Source: Cyprinodon diabolis (lineage: Eukaryota > Chordata > Actinopteri > Cyprinodontiformes > Cyprinodontidae). Taken from it: a DNA stretch of 64,000 nt. Positions 1 through 13,820 of this stretch are shown here, one piece after another. Where the stretch lies: NCBI GenBank assembly GCA_030533445.1, contig CM060064.1:21411626-21475625 (forward strand). Direction: 5' to 3'. The position numbers were made by a program, and so were the translations under genes. Within the stretch, counting starts at the first letter, position 1. Each line of letters opens with the position of its first letter. A model generated the notes under the pieces. That model was not told the DNA's origin. It saw only the letters and a list, made by a program, of their open reading frames with translations, and made no database searches.

Positions 1-3000
1 GGTGGGTTCGGAACCGGACCCTGGTCCGCTAATCTGTGACCTACGTTCTACATTAATGAGGTGTAATGCAGCATTTAGATCCAATGTATAAATAAAACCA
101 ATATGCAGAAAGATATGAGGCAATGATAAAAAATAACACCTATTTGGCTTCTGCAATAATCCCACACTGTATTTAAATGCCCACTTGAACAGCCCTGCAC
201 ACCCAAAAGCATCACCTCCCACACATGGCTGAATGAGCTAATGTCACAGTGGTTGAAATGTAAATATAACATTAAAGTCTGAGTTTGGTGACTTTCACAA
301 ACACTGATAGCAGCAGCTGTGAGAGCAATCTCCATCTACGGTGAATCCTGTATCGCTTCATCTGATTTCATCATTTGTGCCCAACGGTCGTCCCCCCCCC
401 ACCACCATTTCTTTCTTTGACTTTTTCTTATTGTGAATTATATGATACTCTTCAGCTGGAGATGGGTGTGTCGGGAAGCAAAAGAGTGCACAAAGACTGA
501 TGAATGAGAGGTGTCTCTGGCTTTCGAGAGCGGAGAGTAGGTTTAATATGTCATCCGAGAGAAGGCCAGGGAGGTTTTGCTGGAGCAGGGTCGGAAGAAA
601 TGTGAGGGATGGTGTGCAGCAGGGAGAGACCGTTGGGCATAGGGAAGAGTGATGACCATGGAAGACATGAATCTTCTGCCTTGAGGTAACAAAAGCTTTT
701 CTTTTTTTGTGCGCCTGTGACTAGACAACGCATACATTGCAGATTCAGGCAGCACTAATGACTGCCTACATCTTCTCTGAGTGTATCTGCCTGAAAACAA
801 TATTTTTCATGCTATATATGTGCATATATTTTGAGAATTAGCATGGATGTAGCTAAGATGAATGCTGTTATTCTGCTCGACAGAGGGTAGAGAAGAATTT
901 AGCGAATCGCTGAAGAAAGCAAACGGAGCAAAATGTCAGGACAGCTAACATAAAAAATTAGATTTTCTTTTCTAATTTCACCTTTATAAAACTAAAAAGG
1001 CCAAATTCCCTGCAACTTGACAAACTTGCACTCAACCCATCATTGCTTTAAAAAAGAAGAGCAGGAACTTTTTAATAAAAATCTGACATCCAAAATTAGA
1101 GGCACAGAAATGTTTTGGCAATTAATCTTAATCCATGAGAACATGTAATATGTTTGATTAACATTAATGTTGACGTGTTACAAAGCACAGTCAGATTATT
1201 GGATCACTCCCACATGATCTCCCCATATACCCACTCAGAGTTTTCATTTGATCTACATCGTTCAGAAACCAGAAATATTACTCCCACGTGGAAAAGGTTT
1301 TTTTTTTTAACTAAAACCCTATCTTCTTTTAATCTGCAACTCAACCCACTCTGAAGCTCACAGTTTGTGTTCCAAAACACAGCATCATTTTCACTGACAC
1401 AGAGTGAAAGGGAATTTTCTCACAGCAGATACTGTTGATGCAGTTCAGAAATGCTTTACACATCCAGTAGCAATGTTTTAGCCAGGTTTATCAGTCACAG
1501 GTTCAATGTATACTGATACTAACCCTAACCTACTTTGCTACCAAAAACAGACACCTTAAAACCCTCAGCAGTGGCCAAAATTGCATTTTAGCATTTTCTA
1601 AAATATGGTGAACTGAATATCAGGTGACTTCCAGATAAGCTGAATTATCAAAATAAACCTAAAGCCATCTATTTGGACTGCAGACCACATGACCAAATAC
1701 CAGAGCTGTAAGGGAAGCCCAACATATGGGCAGAGGTTATTTTTACCAATAGGACAGTGATTATTCTTCTCTTATAAGGTCAGAGCAGAGAGACGATCAA
1801 TTACTATTGACTTTGCGAAATCTCTCTTGATCAGCCACAGTCCTTCTTCCTAACTAATTCTCTTTCCTCTTTATACTCCCTTCTTCATTTGGAAAAACAG
1901 CATAACAGTGCAAATCAAACTTCTGTATTATTCTGGTCAAACAAAACAAAATCCTGTGTATCTCAACTTGGTAATACAGGATTTAGACTGGTTATTGAGC
2001 ACAATTATGGGAAGTTCCCACTGGTTTTCAAAGTTTAAACTTGAGGAGCTGTCACATGTTAAAGATTTAGCCAGTGTATGCTGACGTACGAAAAATCTGG
2101 CAAAAAATGTTGGCGTACGTTGGATAAGTTATGGGTACGTTTTTGTAAGTTATGAGCACGCTGAAACACGCTGGCACACGACAACATTCGGCAAAATTTA
2201 TCCAAGAATTTCTTGACGTATGCCAGCGTATACTCATACGTGGGCCATAAGTTACATGTAAGTTATGTGATAGTGGACACACCTTAATTGCATATTACTC
2301 GTAAGTCGTGGTGTCTAGCGTATCCAACCCGTATCATCCCCATCATAGGGTGAACGAGTAGGTGAGTGTGATGGATCCTCCTTGCGTTCACGCCTACGGC
2401 CACAACCAACAAACTTCCTAGCAGACATGACGCTGAATCTGCTGCGACTGCAAACCTTCTTTGTTTTTCTTTTTTCCTTTCTATTTTTATTAATTAATTA
2501 ATTTTTTTTTTTTTGGTGGACGGTAAACTGCAACTTCTTGTGCTTTTTATGCAGGCTGCGGGCACCTCTGGGGGGCATTGCTGCCCCTCTCGGGACACTG
2601 GTTTGTGACATTTCATGGGCATTACGCTGCAGTGTGTTATGCATAAGTTAGGCTGTCGATGGACAGAAGTTCTGGACTCGTTATGAATACTCCTTATAAA
2701 ATACATAGAAAATTCAGTGTATGCCAGCGTTTTAGGAGATTCTGGGACAACAGCATATGCTGGCTAAATCGTCAAGGTGTGGCAATGCATTACTACCGTA
2801 TCTGTAATATCATTTAATGATCAAAGGTCAAACAACACTATTGTACATTAATGTCAATTTAAAAGCATTAGATGAAAAAAAACAATCACCATGCATTATA
2901 AACTCAATACAAAGGGGCTCCATGTATGCAAACAGCATTAATCTCATTTCGGATGCAGGTGGTTCCCTCTGTGATGACGCTGCTAACCTCTGTGATCAAC

Positions 3001-4688
3001 CAGTTTCCTTTTTCTTCTGTAATGTCATGATATCAGATACAAATCAGGAAAAAGCTTCCACCCCACTATCCCCTATCCACTTGCCATAATTGCACATTTC
3101 TGTGTTTTTCAGTATTTTCTAAAGAACGCCTGAGGCTAGCTTCAGCTATCATTCATCTGTTATCTCTTAAATAACCCTCAAACCGATATTGCCATGCAAG
3201 CAGCAATTAAAGTCTCACCCTCCGTTATCCGAAACTCCCGAGTTCAGAGAACCTCAGTGATATTTTTTTCTTTTCTTTTCTCATGAGATAAGTCCTTGCA
3301 GTGACTCAGTCAGAGTTTGCTCCTCTCTGATTGAATTTTCAGCAGATTATCGTGGCAGATTTGGCTTCATAATGAAAGAGTCTCTAAAGTTACAGCATGT
3401 GGCCACTGGGCATCAGAACTTTGTGCTTGGGAGCTTAATTAGAATAACTTCATTACATGAAAAGAAGACATATTAATAAGACATATTCACTGGCATGATG
3501 AGTCTACACAAATAAGAAACTCCCTGGACAGAGGGGTTAGTGCCATATGCTTTTGTTTTCTCTTGAGCAATACAATTATAATAACCTTAGGGAGGTTTTG
3601 TTGCAAATATCCCACAGAGAAAACAAGATACTTCCTATTTTAACCCTTTTCTAACATGTTGAAACTAAAAATTAGTTGTAACTCCCTAGAAAGTAGGCAT
3701 ACTGGTGTAATGAGGAAATAATTCTTAGGTCATGCAAACTGTTGATGAAGGTGACAGAAATGCTCTTTAATTAAGGCCACCAAACATAGAAAAAGTCAGA
3801 AGTCCCAGCCTTGGTCTTTATTGATGATGATTAGAGCATACATTATATTAATGGACAGATGGTTTTAGCCCATAAGGGCTTGCTGATGGTTTTCAGTGTT
3901 ATACGTGAGGAATTGGCAGAACACGCCAGCTTTAAGTATAGTGGCCTGCTTCATTGTTATTTTTGTTGTCATTATTTTCTCAGTATCGTAACATGAATGC
4001 TTCATCCCGGAAGCATTGATGCCTTTTACGATAAAAAAAACATCAAAATTATCGCATAGTACTTACTATTCATTTTGAAACTGTGAGCCAGATTTCTGCA
4101 GGTTTTATGTTATTGCTGACTGATACTCAACCTTTTTTTTTTTTTACATTTTTGGTAATAATTAACATTACTGTCAGAGAATAGACTTTATACCACTTCT
4201 AATCTTTAAACCACTGAATGGCTTTGCACCAAAATACATTACAGGCTTGCTGTCAGTGCATCAACCATCCAGACCTCTCTAAACTGTAATGTGTAATATG
4301 TTTCAATAATCTGGAATGAAAAATAACTGAAACCCTAAATTGCTTTATATTGAGATTAAAAATACATTTGTTTACAGTGGCTTTTGGTTGTACTACCTAA
4401 ACATTATTAGTCAAGTTTTCTGTCTAACTTTTCTTTTCTTTGTTGTCAATAACTGTATCTCTTGTTTTAATCATCTTTCCATAATCATTTATATTTATTC
4501 TCTCTAATTATTTGTATCTCCTTTTTGAAGAAATGAAATTGTTTGTTTTACATAATCATGTTCCATAATGGAAGTATTTCCACAGAAAATGTATAAAAAT
4601 CCTATATAAGATAGATATAAAATAGTTTACTTGTGGTGCAATAAGCCAAACAGCTTTCAAATGAGGGTTTTAGGATCCAAAGACTCAC
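1..4688 (-). other. ptpru intron after the first FN3 exon (partial)
   Basis: Non-coding, AT-rich sequence. The donor is at 4688-4683. Apart from the inverted-repeat element at 2064-2770, I see only short homopolymer runs and chance open frames under 100 codons. No downstream ptpru exon was recognised. The first 40 bases contain a GC-rich imperfect palindrome (GGACCCTGGTCC) that could be the end of an unseen repeat. Confidence 0.8.
2064..2770. mobile_element. Unclassified DNA-transposon-like element with terminal inverted repeats
   Basis: About 707 bp bounded by inverted arms at 2064-2083 and 2751-2770 that match at 18 of 20 positions (core GATTTAGCCAG..TATGCTG). The interior is unlike the surrounding intron: it is rich in CGTACG, GCGTA and CCAGCGTA words, some repeated on both strands (for example near 2215-2245 and 2718-2732). 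No transposase frame is present and I could not identify a target duplication, so the superfamily is unknown. It is probably a non-autonomous element. Confidence 0.5.
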
Positions 4689-4982
4689 CTGCACACTTAG
4701 TTCTGCTCACAAGGGGGGGCCCAGGTGGGCCGGTTCCACCCTCTCCAGGTCGAGTTAGCAGCACACTGATGTGATACTCCGTGTCTGGATCCAGGTGCCA
4801 CAGTTTATAGGTGACCATGTTGACTCCATGTACCTCTGACCACGGGGACTGACTGGCACGGTACTCAATCTCTTTCCTGATAATGGGCCCATCTCCCAGG
4901 ATAGAGTTAGTGTTGAGCTGGATGATCAGGTAAGTGGAGCCGGCACGCAGCAGCTGAGGCGGTGCGATGGGGGATGGAGGTA
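4689..4982 (-). CDS. ptpru: ptpru exon: first fibronectin type III repeat
   Basis: This 294-bp exon (98 codons across a phase-1 start and phase-1 end) has acceptor CTCTGACAG and donor GTGAGT. It encodes SPIAPPQLL, then [37 protein letters not shown] and [16 protein letters not shown], ending RTKCA. The tryptophan and the tyrosine/leucine core pattern are those of an FN3 domain, and [10 protein letters not shown] with the proline/glycine-rich tail is typical of R2B phosphatases. The whole repeat is one exon, as in relatives. The next FN3 exon would lie at lower coordinates but is not recognisable in 1-4688, so the following intron is at least 4.7 kb. Confidence 0.95.
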
Positions 4983-7570
4983 CTGTCAGAGGAGAGGGAA
5001 ATCAGTAGGCCATTATTTGTTCTACTGAAATGCATTTAAAGCTAACAGGACTGCTACCTAATCTGAAAATCTAAACAAAACAAAAAAATCATATTTCACT
5101 GATTAGAAGCTATTATGCAAACAGGCTCTCAGTATCTTATAGCTCTAAGTTTTAGATCCATGAGTGACAGAGTAAGAGCAGGCCAATTTTTTGAAAACAC
5201 AGCTAATTAGTCACACACACTGTATTGGCAAGGCACCCACAGCCTGGAATAAACTTTAAAAAAAGTGATGACTGGAAAGAACAGCTGTGCATTAAATGGA
5301 AAGCATGTGACAACCCTTTAACTGTGATTAAGCACCGTTTATGTTTTTCTCTATCTGTCCACGGAGCCCCCTACCGTGATGAAACAGGAGACTCTGCATC
5401 ACTGTCAGTCAGGATTTCCAAAGCAGGAATTTATACCACAGCCCACCGGTCAAACGTCACTTACAGGCAGATCAATTACACCGCGTGAGTGAGGAATGGG
5501 AATAGAAAAGAAATGTCGACAAGACATGGGAAGAGATCAGAGTGAGATTTGTTGCTGTGACTAATCCAGCGGAGGCGCCTCAGTCTTTTACGGCCCGCCC
5601 AAGTGTGTGCTTCAAACATTACCATAACTTCGGCTCCTGGCTCCCTCAGCCTGCATTAGCTTGTTTTAAGGGTCAGCTGCCTCTGAACTAAAAGCTCATC
5701 TTAAGGCTACAGGCAGCAGCCAGTGATTAAAGTTTGACTTACCCACTCATGTTTAGTTAAACAGTTTGCAGTTTTCAATTGTTCCAACATGTTATTTACC
5801 TTTAATTTTAATACAAACACATTTTATGTAGATTAATTGATTGGTTCTCACATTCATTTGAATGGCAATTAGGAATATAATAGAGTACAAAGAAAATTTT
5901 TATTTTTAATTATATTCAAAGTTGCTCTCTGGTGTGGGGCAGTAGGAGTGTCTGTATAATTCTGCTGTTTTTCAACATTACTTGAATGTCTAAGCCTAAC
6001 TAATCAAAAGCTCTTAGCAGTGCAGTGAAGAAGCAGGGCATTTATTAAGATTGCATAGTTACAGACTGACTCCTCCATAATTTAAGTCTGGTTATCACGT
6101 TTACTTGATGTGCAGCTCTGCCTTGGAGGAAGATTTTTTTTCCTTTTCTATCCAGAGTCTGAAAAGTTAAGGTTCATAAAGATCCCACCATGATTCATCC
6201 AAAGTTGAAATAATGGATTACATGGCAAATTTTTCAGTGGATTCTCTCCTGATTTAGTGGCAGCCGATGGTGAGGGGATTGAGAGTTTAGTAACAGAGGA
6301 TTCATTTTATACTATCCATGTTTTCAATAGACTAAAACAAAATTGGCATTAGAGAAAGGGATTCAGCTAGAAATCAATAGGCTTGGTATACAAAGACTTT
6401 AAAAAGTAAAAAGATTGTTGATATTTTTCAATATACTGTCTCACATAATTTTAGCGAACTACCTGAAATGGATCCAGAATAAAAATAAAAAAACATGTTC
6501 TCTGGCTTCATGGAGTTCATATTGGCACAGAGCTCCTCAGCCTAATTTTGTCCTCAAGTCATTGGTGTTATTTTAAGTGCAGCTCAGGATGTCATTGAAG
6601 CTGAAAACTGCGGCCTAAATCTTAGCAGTTAAACTAACATTCTAACAAGGTGATATAAGATTAAGAAAACAAAATCGAACAATAAAAAGATATATTTTGT
6701 GCTCAGTAAAAAAAATAATACCTGCTAAAGTAAAAATTGCATCAGAGTCCATATCTTTTAGAAACTTTTGTTTAAATCACGTGATTATATATGCATTAAA
6801 TACAAATGAAAGAAAATAATTGCAATTTAAAAAAATAGTTAAAGTGGAGAAGTAAAAACCACTTTAAAGGACTTTTACATTTTGTTATTATTTTTACTAT
6901 ATCATGATGAATTAAGAGACTTTTACTCAAATTGAAATTGATATCAAGATGTCAGTCAAGTCTGAACCAAGTACTTCATAAACAAAGGTATAAATATTGA
7001 GAAAACAGATAAAATACCAAATTCTGTGTTTTTTTCTCTGGCATAGGTCTCATTAAGCTGCTTTAAGAGCAACCATGAGCAGAGCAGAGAATATGTGACG
7101 TCCTTGTATCCCCTTCTCATCTTCTGTTAGCTGAAGGCTACAGTCTGTTATGCCGTCAAACCACTGCCATGTCATTACTATGCTGTCAGAGTCGTGTCAG
7201 GCTGTTGGGCTGTGGTGAGTAATGAGAGTGAGGTCACCATCTGTGTCTCATGATATGACAGGGTCTGCAGAAGTCCAAGTCATGCAAGCAGCTTTTTGTC
7301 AGAGAGTTGAAGTGCTCAAGATGGCAGTGTGTTTGACAACTTTAGCTTATGAATCACTCATGCCAAGAAAGAGTTTTTTTGTCACCGTAACATGAATAGA
7401 ATGCAGTTCAGGATTAAGTTATTTTTGCACAAATAAATGAGCCGTATATTAAGGCTTCATCCCACACTGCACAAGTGACCAAGATCAACAGGAAAGACAG
7501 CAACATGAAAGGTGATACTGAACCAAAACCAGAATAAGGAGAAAAAAAGACATGTTTTATTTATTCTTAC
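4983..7570 (-). other. ptpru intron between Ig and FN3 exons
   Basis: A 2588-bp intron with GT-AG ends. AT-rich. I see no mobile element or structured repeat in it. The open frame at 5225-5488 on the plus strand has no recognisable similarity. Confidence 0.85.
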
Positions 7571-7745
7571 CTTTTACAACAAGCTCAGCAAAGTTGGACA
7601 CCCCTGAGCCCCTGGAGGACTGAGTGACACAGCGGTAAAGGTCCTGATCTGAGCGCTGAACGTTATCTAGCTGGAAGGACACCACAAAGTGCCGATGACT
7701 CAAGTGCTTGACTGAGGCTGCTGTTAAAATGTCGCCATTGTGTCT
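7571..7745 (-). CDS. ptpru: ptpru exon: second half of the Ig-like domain
   Basis: A 175-bp exon, acceptor TTTTCCAG, donor GTAAGA. It enters in phase 0 and leaves in phase 1. It starts RHNGDIL, includes SHRHFVVSF, and carries the hallmark DQDLYRC around the second Ig cysteine, then [14 protein letters not shown]. This is a standard R2B Ig domain ending. It continues without gap from the preceding Ig exon (…FLLE|RHNGD). The open frame runs past both ends of the exon into intron by chance, so the limits come from splice sites and family comparison. Confidence 0.94.
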
Positions 7746-9435
7746 CTGGAAAACAGGAGAGGACAGGGTCATGGGGAGACAGGATGGGTCATCATTTTGC
7801 TCACAAACACAGTTATAATGCAGAACATTAGAAGGTGACCTATGCTCATACATAAACAGGTATAAGGGTGCTAATGTAACTTTGAACAATTTTAGAGAAA
7901 TATAACATGAAGACAGAAATGTAATATTTTTTCATTCTTATGTTGGTGCATCTCAGTCTGTAACATAAATAATTAAATCTTTCAGATTCAGGGCTCCATC
8001 TTTGTACAAAACATTTTTCTCTTTCCAGCCATAAATCATGAGGGAAGACGTCATCCATTTGTTACATTGGTGGACTATCCCTTTATTTGCTGCCTGCCTG
8101 ACTCATTTGTTTTTAAATTGACTTGAATTTTTTTTTTTATTGGTTTTTATTATTTATTTCAGACTTCTGATTTTAGCTCTATTTTAGTATTAACTGTTTG
8201 TGGCTTAAGTTATAGTATATTATGTAAAATGACTTGCATACTAGGGGAAAGGCCAAAGGAAAAAAAAATAGAAACTAAATTCTAGATAAGGTCAGACTGC
8301 TATAGCAACACAAAGGACCTGCGCCTTACCCTCCATCTCCCGGTGTCATAGGATACAACACAAAAAGAAAAAAAGCAGACAGGAAACAAGATGCCAAAGA
8401 CACAAAACAAAACTAAGCGCATTCTCTCCAAAAATCCATTTAGTTTCAGTTCATTTTGTAAACTCTTTTTTCAGTTTGTTTTCAGTTTTTTTTTTTTTTT
8501 TTTGCAAGGTCTAGTTATTATTTTGATGTCAGTTAACGAAAACTTTTTTAAGAAATAGTTTTCGTCATTTTGATAACAACCTTGGTCTAGCCTTCTCCCA
8601 CATTTAACATCAATTTCTAAATACTTACAAGCACTGAAAGGTCCATAAAATATATTACTCACTGCCGTTTATTTATTTTTCTTAACCTTCAAACTACAAT
8701 CTAAGTTGCTGACTAAACTCGACTTCCCATACTTGCTATTGCCGTAATATTATTTTACATCCATTACAATTAAAAAGTCTGTCTTGCTGCTGCACTTTCT
8801 TGTCTATCATAAAACCTATTCCTTTTTCAAACAGCAGTCTGGGACCTAATCTTTTTAATTCACACACAGTAAACTGACACCTTCTTTTTAATATGTTATA
8901 GGTTGCATCAGAGCAATAGACCAATGTAAATATGCTATTAGACGACTAGCATACCTGAAAGCATCACCACCTGGTGCCAAAGGAGTGTTTATTAAGGTTT
9001 GCAGATGTATTGCTGAAGTCAAAGTTTAACTTCTAGTCTTTAAAACCCTCTAACAAGCCTTCTTTTACTTTGACTCCATATTTAGCTCCTATCATATTCC
9101 CATACAGTCTGACCAGATTCCTTGTACCTGCTGATAATAGATCCTCATACAAGATAATATAGCAACTTACTACAACTCGATCAATAAAAGGAGTTTGCGC
9201 AGTTTGAGTTAAGCACAGATTCTGTGTTGCAGGAGCGCACTGCTCTCTGTTGCTGATGCAGGGAGCTGAGATAGAAGCACACATGACAATGATTGGCTGA
9301 CGGAGAATTATTCTGGTCCCGATTGCTTTCAGAGATTGAGACAAACTAGAAAGAAGTACAGTGATGTAGGAGAGTCTTGCAGACTCAATGATAGCACTAC
9401 ATGGACCCTATTTTATGCTTGCTAAAGTCAAAGAC

Positions 9436-9562
9436 TAAATCCATCCATCCATCCATTTTCCTACACGCTTAATCCCAAGTGTGGCCGCGAGGGGTGCTGG
9501 TATCTATCTCCAGCTGTCTACGGGCGGAACTCGGGGTACACCCTGGACAGGTCGCCAGTCCC
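9436..9562. repeat. Dispersed fish repeat with ATCC tetramer head
   Basis: Starts with four ATCC units, then a segment (GGCCGCGAGGGGTGCTGG, GTCTACGGGCGG, ACACCCTGGACAGGTCGCCA) that I recognise as a very common interspersed fish sequence. A diverged partial relative may be at 30205-30252 (CAATCGATTTTCCACTGCT…GGGCTGCAGGGG). Class not determined. Confidence 0.55.
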
Positions 9563-9894
9563 AAAGCCTAAATGTTCCTGTAATTTGCTCTTTAAGTCGA
9601 GAAAAAAACTTTATCCACAATGTGCACAATGTAAATAATTTCTATTGAATATTTTATATTGCATATTTGAACACACAGTTGTATTTAAAGTTAAGAAAAT
9701 AGGAAAGTCTGATTTTACACTCTATTATAATTATTTTAACTAACTTTAGTTCAAGTTTTTTTTTTTTTATTAGTTTCGGTTTTTGAAGATCATAAAAACC
9801 AAGTGAGCAGTTACTTTGTGTTATAATGGGTTGTTTTGATAGTTCAGGAACTTACATTCCTAACAGAGCACTGCCCTCTCAATCTGCAGGTTGA

Positions 9895-10765
9895 CTAGCA
9901 GTTCCTAGAATTTCTAAATTAGAATGGGAGGCATATCTTTTAGTTATCAGGTTCCTCTCCTGAGGAACCAACTACCAGTTTTACTCCATGAAGCAGACAC
10001 CCTGTTTACTTTTAAGGCTAGGCTTAAAACTTTCCTTTTTGATAAAGCTTATAGTTAGAGTGGCTCAGGTTATACTGAGCTATCTCTATAGTTATGCTGC
10101 TATAGGCTTAGACTGCTGGAGGACATAGGGACCAATATTTCATCATTCTGCTTCATTCTAGCTCTATTCTCCCATTCTGCAGAATCTGTTAGTTCCTTCT
10201 GTAATGCTATGCCCTCTCTGCTTTTTCTTATAGTAGCTTCACCTTGTCTGTTCCTGTTTGGCTATGGCAGCATCCTGGAGAGAAATATCAGCTCTGCTGC
10301 TGCCGTCAACACCTTTGATTATATGGTAGATGTTGGAGCTCGGCCTGTTTTTCAGTGTAGTCCTTTTTCTCTGACTGTGACTGGCTGGATGTGTTATCTT
10401 TTCCTCTGACATGGGAGCTGGCTCAGAGCTTGTCTGCCAGGGCCGCCTGTGAAGCTTGTTGGAAGTGGGCTTTTGCATCTCTGCTTCTTTCTGTATGTCT
10501 GCTTCTGTCTCCTTGATCCCCAGTTGGTTCTGCTGGAGGGTTCTTACTGTTAAAACGGAGTTTTTCCTCTCCACTATTGCTACAAGCATGCTTGGTGTGA
10601 GGGATCGCCTTCAAGTCACTGAGTCGTTGCAATCAGCTGGTTTTCCTTAAATAGAAAACTATGAATCAACAATGATCTGACTGAACTCTATCTGTAAAGT
10701 GCCTTGAGGTGACATGTGTTGTGAATTGGCACTATATAAATAAACTGAATTAAATTGAATTGAAA
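9895..10765 (+). mobile_element. L2-like LINE, 3' end
   Basis: The tail of a non-LTR retrotransposon. At 9921-10058 one frame is still open for the last codons of ORF2 (RMGGISFSYQ, then ADTLFTFKARLKTFLFDKAY and a TAG stop), a C-terminus seen in many fish L2-like LINEs. The 3' UTR follows, with the typical end at about 10690-10765 (AAAGTGCCTTGAGGTGACAT, GGCACTATATAAATAAA) and a degenerate AATTGAATTG tail. 5' truncated, as is usual for LINE copies. A second copy lies in reverse orientation at 26346-26790. Confidence 0.75.
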
Positions 10766-13737
10766 TTGGATAATCATTTCACTCACTTTTTGGGAGAATT
10801 AACAGTTATTTATAATATTTATTTGTCTAAGTTTTGTGTTCCTCACTGGTCATTGTAGCTGCTTACTTAATTCAGGTTACCTCTGTTGGAGAATACTATT
10901 ATTGATTAGAGAAAATACCCATAAGAAAAACACAAACTGTGACATCGATTGAGAGGTAAATGGAACTCCATTAAAATACTTAAAGGCACATTATAATAAT
11001 GATAATGAAGCGTTTTTATTGCACTTTAAACCTACTATGTGTTTAGATATTTATACGGCACTGGGTTTAATGAACTATCAGCGTCCATAATGACTCAGAT
11101 CAATGTTGCCTAAAAAGAAACCCAGATGTCTCTTGAACATGTACAGTAAATGTATCACATAATTTCTTTTTTGTCTTATAAGCTTTTTCTTCCCTGCTTT
11201 TTTCTGTTATTCCTCCCGTTCATTTCCCTTAGTTATCATATCTAGAAGTTAAGTGTTTCTTCTATACTCCTGAGCACAACATCTGACCTTCCGTATCAAA
11301 GGAGCCACAGACAATCATGCCCATGGCTGGATTCATGCCTTGTACACATTTATTGCCCTGTGAGCTCCTGGGACTCATGTGCAACAGTCCACACACGTTA
11401 CCGCTATTTGGGTCAGTTCCTATTAGCACTGTTAGATTAAAATGGTAAAAAGTTCAATTATGTTAAATTTAATTAGAAGTGAAGGACCATCTAGCTGATT
11501 TATTCTTGCATTGTGACAATAAAGTATGCTTTAATAATTACAAACGAAACCTTGTTAAAATGATACTGATTATCGGGCTAATGCGTTTCACAAATGATAT
11601 TCACAAATGGAGTCAATCTAAAAATGCGGTCATCATGAGAAACCCTTGACTCCTGTTCAGCAGCCTGATTGGTAGTTAGTTAGGCTTTAAATGCATCAAG
11701 TCAAGTTTTTAATCAGATTGATAATAGATGAGAAATTGTGGGTTGTTTTTTTGCTGAAGGTAAAAATGGGAGTTTCACAGTTTAAAAAAGGGAAACCTGC
11801 AAACACATACACACACATAGAGCTGGACATCCAAGCCAATTCTGAGTGGTTCACCTTCCTGCCACACAGCGAGTGCTTTCTCACATTGTTCCACACCATT
11901 AAAACGACTAACATTTGTCAACCCCATGAAGTCTCAAAAACACACAGAGGATCTGACATTTTGTTGGGGGTTTTTTCCGCATGTTTTCAGGCAATCTTCT
12001 TTGTGTGAAGTGGTGTATATAAACGGTGATACTTTTTGATCTGTGCTTCATCACAATCCAAAGGCAGTCAGCATGTTGGGAACCTCAGGGTATCGCTGCA
12101 CGTTCACAGTTTCTTCTCAAACCCTGAATTGATGGCCTGAAAAAAGCCACAAACCACACAGACCTCAGGCCAAAGCTTCGCAAACAAACTCATAAGCATT
12201 AAACTGCTGATTAGGGTGGAGTCGGAAACCAATCCTGAAGCCACAAAAAACAGTCTCCTCAGTCCTCTCGAGGTGTTTTATAATGTTTTACTAAAGTATT
12301 TTTACACTTTGGACTTTAATCACAATACAGTTTCATAATTCATGTAGCCTTCTTTATTTATCTATTATTATTATTAAAGTGGATGCCAGACCAGTACAAA
12401 ATAATGCATAGTCCCTTTACATTGAGGTTTGTGATTATAACGTGACAAAGGTGCTACATGGTTAATGTTTTTCTTAGGTGCTGTATTGTTCCCTTTTTTA
12501 ATTCCAAAATGTAGATTTAAGATGAGCAGTATGGAAAATCTAAATAAAACAAACAAGCATAGGATCACTTGATGTTATCAAAACAATCTGGCTGTGGCTA
12601 ATTGGCAGGGAAATGACAAACCGATCTGCTAATCTGGCAGACGCGAGCAGCCAAGACTTATCTGCAGCTGTTGCAGCAAACGCAACCAACACAGTGACAT
12701 AAAAACAGGACTTAAGGTTTATATGAGACAGGAAGATGGTGAAGAGGACAGCTGTAACTAGAGGAGAGGCTAGGGAAGAAAGCACTATGGTGACCATGGG
12801 TGCTCATTACAGCAGGCGTCTGTGTGCTTTCTGTCAGCTAATTATCAAAAGCATTTGTCATCATCCCTGCAAAAATGGTGGTTACTGAGAGAGGTGTGAG
12901 CGAGCACACTACAATTATCCAAATCACACAGGAGCGGGGTTTAAACAATGCAGCAGGTTTGCCTACTGTTAAGAACAGTATGTTGTGGAAGGTAAGATGA
13001 TGGCATGTGTGCCTTTGCTTTGAATGTTACAAAGATAGAAAAAATGAAATATCAGGACATTTTGTTCCTTAATTGAAAACAAATAATAACAAAAGAGCTG
13101 TATGGAGCTTCTCTACCTTTTCCAAACAAGGTAGAAAAGAAACAATAGAAAGTTTCTATCTCAAGCAATGCAATTAAGAAAGTTGACAACAGAAAAAAGC
13201 TTTCCTTAACAGGTTGTGTGAGTTAGCATTTTCTACTACTGTGGTTATAGTTCTAACTTTAAGACAAAGTTATTGATTTGCTTCACTAAAAGGATCTGTT
13301 TGGGAACGTTTATGCCCATGAGCCAGGGCTCTTTGAAGAGACACTTCAAATCTTAGTTTTTAAGTTGCTAAAAGAACAAAAAGGAGGAGACAATAAAGCA
13401 AAAAGACGTGAAATAAACAAAATAACCTTGAAAAGAATCCAAAACAACTATCAAAGCAGGAAAAACAAAATATCTCTAAGAATGTTGACATGTACACAAA
13501 TTAACTTTAATCCATTTGATCCATGCAGTTATACGGCCTATGGTGGTTAAGTACTTAATAAAAGTGTTAAAAGTTATTAAATCAAATTTCATTAACAAAA
13601 TATCAATTATAATCTAGGTCCGTGTCTAAGAAAAAAAAAAGTGGACTCCATGAAAATTGAATAAGGGGACCTTCTTGGTCAGGGTTTATCTTCCACCCTA
13701 CCAACATTCTGAATGTGTTTGTGCATTTTTGTGTGTA

Positions 13738-13747
<10 letters not shown>

Positions 13748-13817
<70 letters not shown>
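13748..13817. repeat. (TG)n microsatellite
   Basis: About 35 uninterrupted TG/GT units, flanked by imperfect GTGTAT units on the left. Long and pure, so likely polymorphic. The minus-strand frame across it (poly-His/Thr) is an artefact. Confidence 0.98.

Positions 13818-13820
<3 letters not shown>

Noticed and set aside
1..4688. Second FN3 exon of ptpru
   Set aside because: No open minus-strand stretch with FN3-like sequence was recognised; presumed beyond the window edge.
10209..10409. Small frame sharing a peptide with 26528-26770
   Set aside because: Both are copies of the same LINE 3' UTR; similarity reflects the repeat, not a gene family.
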